Source of the DNA: DASTQL01 sp035462845
Lineage (GTDB): Bacteria; Actinomycetota; Actinomycetes; Jiangellales; Jiangellaceae
Direction: 5' to 3'
NCBI GenBank assembly: GCA_035462845.1
Contig: DATHTV010000092.1
Span: 1-14,363, forward strand
Length of the DNA stretch: 14,363 bases
The notes beneath the pieces are model-generated. The model was not told the origin of the DNA. It worked only from the letters and a program-made list of their open reading frames with translations, and made no database searches. Both the position numbers and the translations under genes were made by a program. Below, piece by piece: positions 12,158 to 14,363 of the stretch (its first letter is position 1; each line of letters begins with the position of its first letter).

Positions 12158-13301
12158 AGCCGCGAAGGGCTGCGAGGCCGTCGGACCAGTGCGCGATCTC
12201 GGTGTACGAGGCGGGGGCCAGGTCGAGGCGTGGCAGCGCGGACAGGGGTGCACCGAGGACCGACCTGACCAGCGCACGGATCGGGGTCATGTGCGTGACG
12301 ACGAGAACGGTTCGGCCGGGGTGGCGGGCGAGCGTGCGGTCGCGGGCGACCTGCACGCGGCGATCGAGCGCCGACAGCGGCTCACCGCCCGGGGGCGCGG
12401 TCTCGGGGGACGCCAGCCACGCGTCGAGCTCGGCAGGCCACCGCTCGCGGACCTCGGCGAAGGTGAGGCCGTCCCACTCGCCGAAGGCCAGCTCCGACCA
12501 GCCCTCGTCGACACGGACGGGCAGATCGAGGCGCTCGGCCACCACCTGGGCGGTCTCGCGGCACCGGCGCAGTGGTGAGGTGACGACCGCCGAGAGGTCG
12601 GTGTGAGCCGCCGCGTAGGCGGCGGCCCGGGTGACCTGCTCGACCCCGAGGTCGGACAGCCCGGGGTCGGCGCCGCCGGAGCCGCTGAAGCGCCTGGCGA
12701 GGGTGTGGTCCGTGGCGCCGTGCCGCAGCAGGAGCAGCGTGCTGGGCGGACCGAGGTCAGGCCGGGCGGCGATCGTCGCAGCGGTGACGGGAGGGTGCGC
12801 CGGTTCCTCGGCGGAGGGGGGCACGGCGGCCGGCGGTGCGGTGCTCGGCGGCGCGGCCGGCGGTGTGGCCGCTGCCCGGCCCCGCTTGCCGCGCCCGGTC
12901 TCGAGGTCCAGGACGTCGTTGAGCAGCCGGTCCGCGTGGCTGTTGAGCTCGCGCGGGATCCATCGGTAGGTCGTGTCGGCGGGAGCGAGGCGCTGGGCCC
13001 GCAGGGCCAGCGGCTTCATGTCCGGGTGCTTGATCTTCCATCGGCCGGACATCTGCTCGACGACCAGCTTCGAGTCCATGCGGACCTCGAGCTCGGCGTC
13101 CGGGTCGATCTCGTGGACGGCCTCGAGGCCGGCGATGAGCCCTCGGTACTCCGCGACGTTGTTGCTGGCGGTGCCGATCGCCTGCGCCCGCTCGGCCAGG
13201 ACGGCGCCCGTATCGGCGTCCCGGACGACCGCGCCGTAGGCGGCCGGCCCGGGGTTGCCGCGGGAGCCCCCGTCGGCCTCGATGACGAGCCGGCGCGTCA
13301 C
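12138..13301 (-). CDS. bifunctional RNase H / histidine phosphatase
   Basis: A 387-aa fusion. Residues 1-135 are an RNase HI domain that cuts RNA in RNA-DNA hybrids, with the full catalytic set D10 (IEADGGSRGNPGPA), E51 (NNVAEYRGL), D76 (VRMDSKLV) and D124 (NSHADRLLN). An Ala/Pro-rich linker (about 142-186) leads to a histidine phosphatase (CobC/phosphoglycerate-mutase-like) domain with RHG at 193-195 (catalytic H194), SPLRRCRETA (242-251), SELAFGEWDG (269-278) and H337 (VVTHMTPIR). It matches Rv2228c of M. tuberculosis, where the phosphatase half has alpha-ribazole/acid phosphatase activity (from memory). The GTG at 13301 overlaps the stop of the zinc-ribbon gene as GTGA, so it is coupled. 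It is last in a three-gene operon and its end overlaps the convergent small membrane gene. Confidence 0.94.
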   Translation of the reverse strand: MTRRLVIEADGGSRGNPGPAAYGAVVRDADTGAVLAERAQAIGTASNNVAEYRGLIAGLEAVHEIDPDAELEVRMDSKLVVEQMSGRWKIKHPDMKPLALRAQRLAPADTTYRWIPRELNSHADRLLNDVLDLETGRGKRGRAAATPPAAPPSTAPPAAVPPSAEEPAHPPVTAATIAARPDLGPPSTLLLLRHGATDHTLARRFSGSGGADPGLSDLGVEQVTRAAAYAAAHTDLSAVVTSPLRRCRETAQVVAERLDLPVRVDEGWSELAFGEWDGLTFAEVRERWPAELDAWLASPETAPPGGEPLSALDRRVQVARDRTLARHPGRTVLVVTHMTPIRALVRSVLGAPLSALPRLDLAPASYTEIAHWSDGLAALRGFNVLPR

Positions 13302-14041
13302 AGCCCGGACTCGTCGGTACGGACCAGGATCCGCCGGCACTCGCCGCAGCGGACCACCGCGTCCGGTGCCGCGGCGCGTATCCGGTTGACGTCGGCGGGG
13401 TCGAGCTGGAGGTGGCAGCCCTCGCACCGCCGCTGCTTGAGGGCGGCCGCCCCGATCCCGCCGTGCTGCTCGCGCAGCTTGGCGTACAGCGCGAGCAGGT
13501 CGTCGGGGACGTCGCCGACGACCGTCCCGCGCTGCTGGCGTACGTACTCGGCGTCCTTGTCGAGCTCGGCGAAGGCGGCGTCGCGGGCCCGCTGAACGTC
13601 GGCCGCCTTGGTCGCCACGTCGTCGCGCTGGGCGGCGAGGCCGGCCTGGCGCTGCTGCGCCTCCTCCAGGCGCTCCATGATCTCGAGCTCGACGTCCTCG
13701 AGGTCGCCCTGCCTGCGCTCGAGGGAGGCGATCTCGTGCTGGAGCTGCTCCAGCTCACGCGGCGAGGACACCTGCCCCGCGTCGAGCCGCTGCTGGTCAC
13801 GCGCCTTGCGGGCCCGGACCTGGGCCACGTCGCTCTCGGCCCGGCCGCGGTCCCGCTCGAGGTCGGCGACCTCGGTCGAAGCGGAGACCTCCAGGTCACG
13901 CAGCCGGGTGTGCTCGGCAGCGAGCCGCTCGAGCTCGGCCACCTCGGGCAGGGTGCGAAGTCGGTGGACGATCTGGTCCAGCCGGAGGTCGAGAGCCTGG
14001 ACCTCGAGCAGTCGGAGCTGGGCGGCGGGATCGGCGTTCAG
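13298..14041 (-). CDS. C4 zinc-ribbon, coiled-coil protein
   Basis: A 247-aa protein. Residues 5-28 (PAAQLRLLEVQALDLRLDQI) form the conserved family N-terminus. Residues about 30-170 are a long, highly charged coiled coil (for example SPRELEQLQHEIASLERR). The C-terminus holds a zinc ribbon with CEGC (206-209) and CGEC (232-235). It matches Rv2229c (about 245 aa, from memory). The family's role is unsettled; nucleic-acid binding or a tethering role has been suggested. The best start is CTG at 14041: it gives exactly the family N-terminus, overlaps the Nif3 stop as CTGA, and has GAGGGGAG (14048-14055) six bases upstream. No ATG or GTG lies nearby in frame; the upstream in-frame start at 14167 would overlap Nif3 by 130 bases. 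Its stop overlaps the RNase H start. Confidence 0.92.
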   Translation of the reverse strand: MNADPAAQLRLLEVQALDLRLDQIVHRLRTLPEVAELERLAAEHTRLRDLEVSASTEVADLERDRGRAESDVAQVRARKARDQQRLDAGQVSSPRELEQLQHEIASLERRQGDLEDVELEIMERLEEAQQRQAGLAAQRDDVATKAADVQRARDAAFAELDKDAEYVRQQRGTVVGDVPDDLLALYAKLREQHGGIGAAALKQRRCEGCHLQLDPADVNRIRAAAPDAVVRCGECRRILVRTDESGL

Positions 14042-14363
14042 CGGGCGCTCCCCTCGTGCAGGGTCCACGGGTCGGTGGGCGTCGCGGAGACGCGGGTGAC
14101 CACCGTAGTCCCCTGCCTGGCCAGCCGATCGGTGAGGCGGCGGGCCGCGTCGGCCAGCCACGGCCACTCGCTGGCCCAGTGCGTGACGTCGACGAGCGCG
14201 GGCGCGTCCGCGTGCTCCTGGGCCTCGCCGGCGGGGTGGTGGCGGAGGTCCGCGGTCACGTACGCGTCGACGCCCTCGGCCCGGACGGCGTCCAGCAGGG
14301 AGTCCCCCGCGCCCCCGCAGACGGCCACGTGCCGGACCCGTCGGTCGGGGTCGCCGGCCGCCC
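14038..14363 (-). CDS. Nif3-like dinuclear metal centre protein (5' end outside window)
   Basis: The C-terminal 108 or so residues of a Nif3/YbgI/DUF34-family protein; the frame is open to the window edge, so the start lies beyond it. Visible signatures are RVRHVAVCGGAGDSLL, AYVTADLRHH, and VDVTHWASEWPWL, in which the His and Glu (H-x3-E) are the C-terminal metal ligands of the family. Members form hexameric toroids with two metals; a GTP cyclohydrolase 1 type 2-like or nucleotide-metabolism role is often annotated but not established. It is first of the visible operon: its TGA overlaps the CTG start of the zinc-ribbon gene. M. tuberculosis Rv2230c is the counterpart in the same order (from memory). 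Confidence 0.9.
   Translation of the reverse strand, partial: AAGDPDRRVRHVAVCGGAGDSLLDAVRAEGVDAYVTADLRHHPAGEAQEHADAPALVDVTHWASEWPWLADAARRLTDRLARQGTTVVTRVSATPTDPWTLHEGSAR
14048..14055 (-). promoter_or_regulatory. Shine-Dalgarno deciding the CTG start
   Basis: GAGGGGAG on the minus strand, six bases before CTG at 14041 and inside the end of the Nif3 coding region. It supports initiation at a non-AUG, non-GUG codon. Confidence 0.55.

Noticed and set aside
9385..12606. Very long plus-strand open frame (1073 aa) across the RNB, yaaA and RNase H region
   Set aside because: Arg/Gly/Pro/His-rich shadow of GC-rich genes; it overlaps rnpB, the RNB gene, yaaA and the 3' end of the RNase H gene, all of which have clear family motifs.
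1..14363. Mobile element, CRISPR, toxin-antitoxin or defence system
   Set aside because: No transposase, integrase, direct-repeat array, terminal inverted repeats or recognised defence domains were seen on either strand; the content is housekeeping.

Overview
This window is chromosomal DNA from a high-GC actinobacterium. The evidence is near-universal G/C at third codon positions, GTG and CTG starts, TANNNT -10 boxes placed a few bases before start codons (leaderless transcripts), and gene content. glnA2, panB and the RNase H/phosphatase, zinc-ribbon, Nif3 trio recall, from memory, the Rv2222c-Rv2230c neighbourhood of Mycobacterium tuberculosis. I cannot name the genus. No insertion sequence, phage gene, CRISPR array or tRNA is visible.

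Left part (1-4525): a small acidic protein of unknown role is bracketed by two copies of a palindromic repeat; the second copy also lies downstream of glnA2. glnA2 (minus) and nadE (plus) diverge from a 49-bp gap. panB (ketopantoate hydroxymethyltransferase) follows nadE with its own likely promoter. Middle-left (4526-7506): a small conserved SPOR-like protein (minus) and map (methionine aminopeptidase, plus) diverge from a 63-bp gap. map is followed by ppgK (polyphosphate glucokinase), whose stop overlaps the start of ldh (L-lactate dehydrogenase). A strong hairpin closes that run.

Middle (7499-9503, all minus): a 59-aa ORF, a VOC/glyoxalase-like protein translationally coupled to a membrane-anchored hypothetical, a 47-aa ORF with a perfect Shine-Dalgarno, and the RNase P RNA gene (rnpB). 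An RNB-family exoribonuclease lies directly upstream of rnpB and diverges from yaaA.

Right part (11783-14363): a small multi-membrane-segment protein with an unclear start (possible frameshift) overlaps, tail to tail, the RNase H/phosphatase gene. That gene ends a tightly coupled minus-strand operon: Nif3-like (cut by the window end), C4 zinc-ribbon protein (CTG start) and RNase H/phosphatase, with 4-base stop/start overlaps.

Functionally this is a housekeeping region: nitrogen assimilation or amine glutamylation (GlnA2), NAD and CoA precursor synthesis (NadE, PanB), sugar phosphorylation and fermentation (PpgK, Ldh), protein maturation (Map) and RNA processing or decay (rnpB, RNB protein, RNase H). 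I did not find a new defence or mobile system. The most interesting leftovers are the palindromic repeat pair, the compact divergent leaderless promoter regions, the CTG start, the possible frameshift, and two ORFs under 60 aa.
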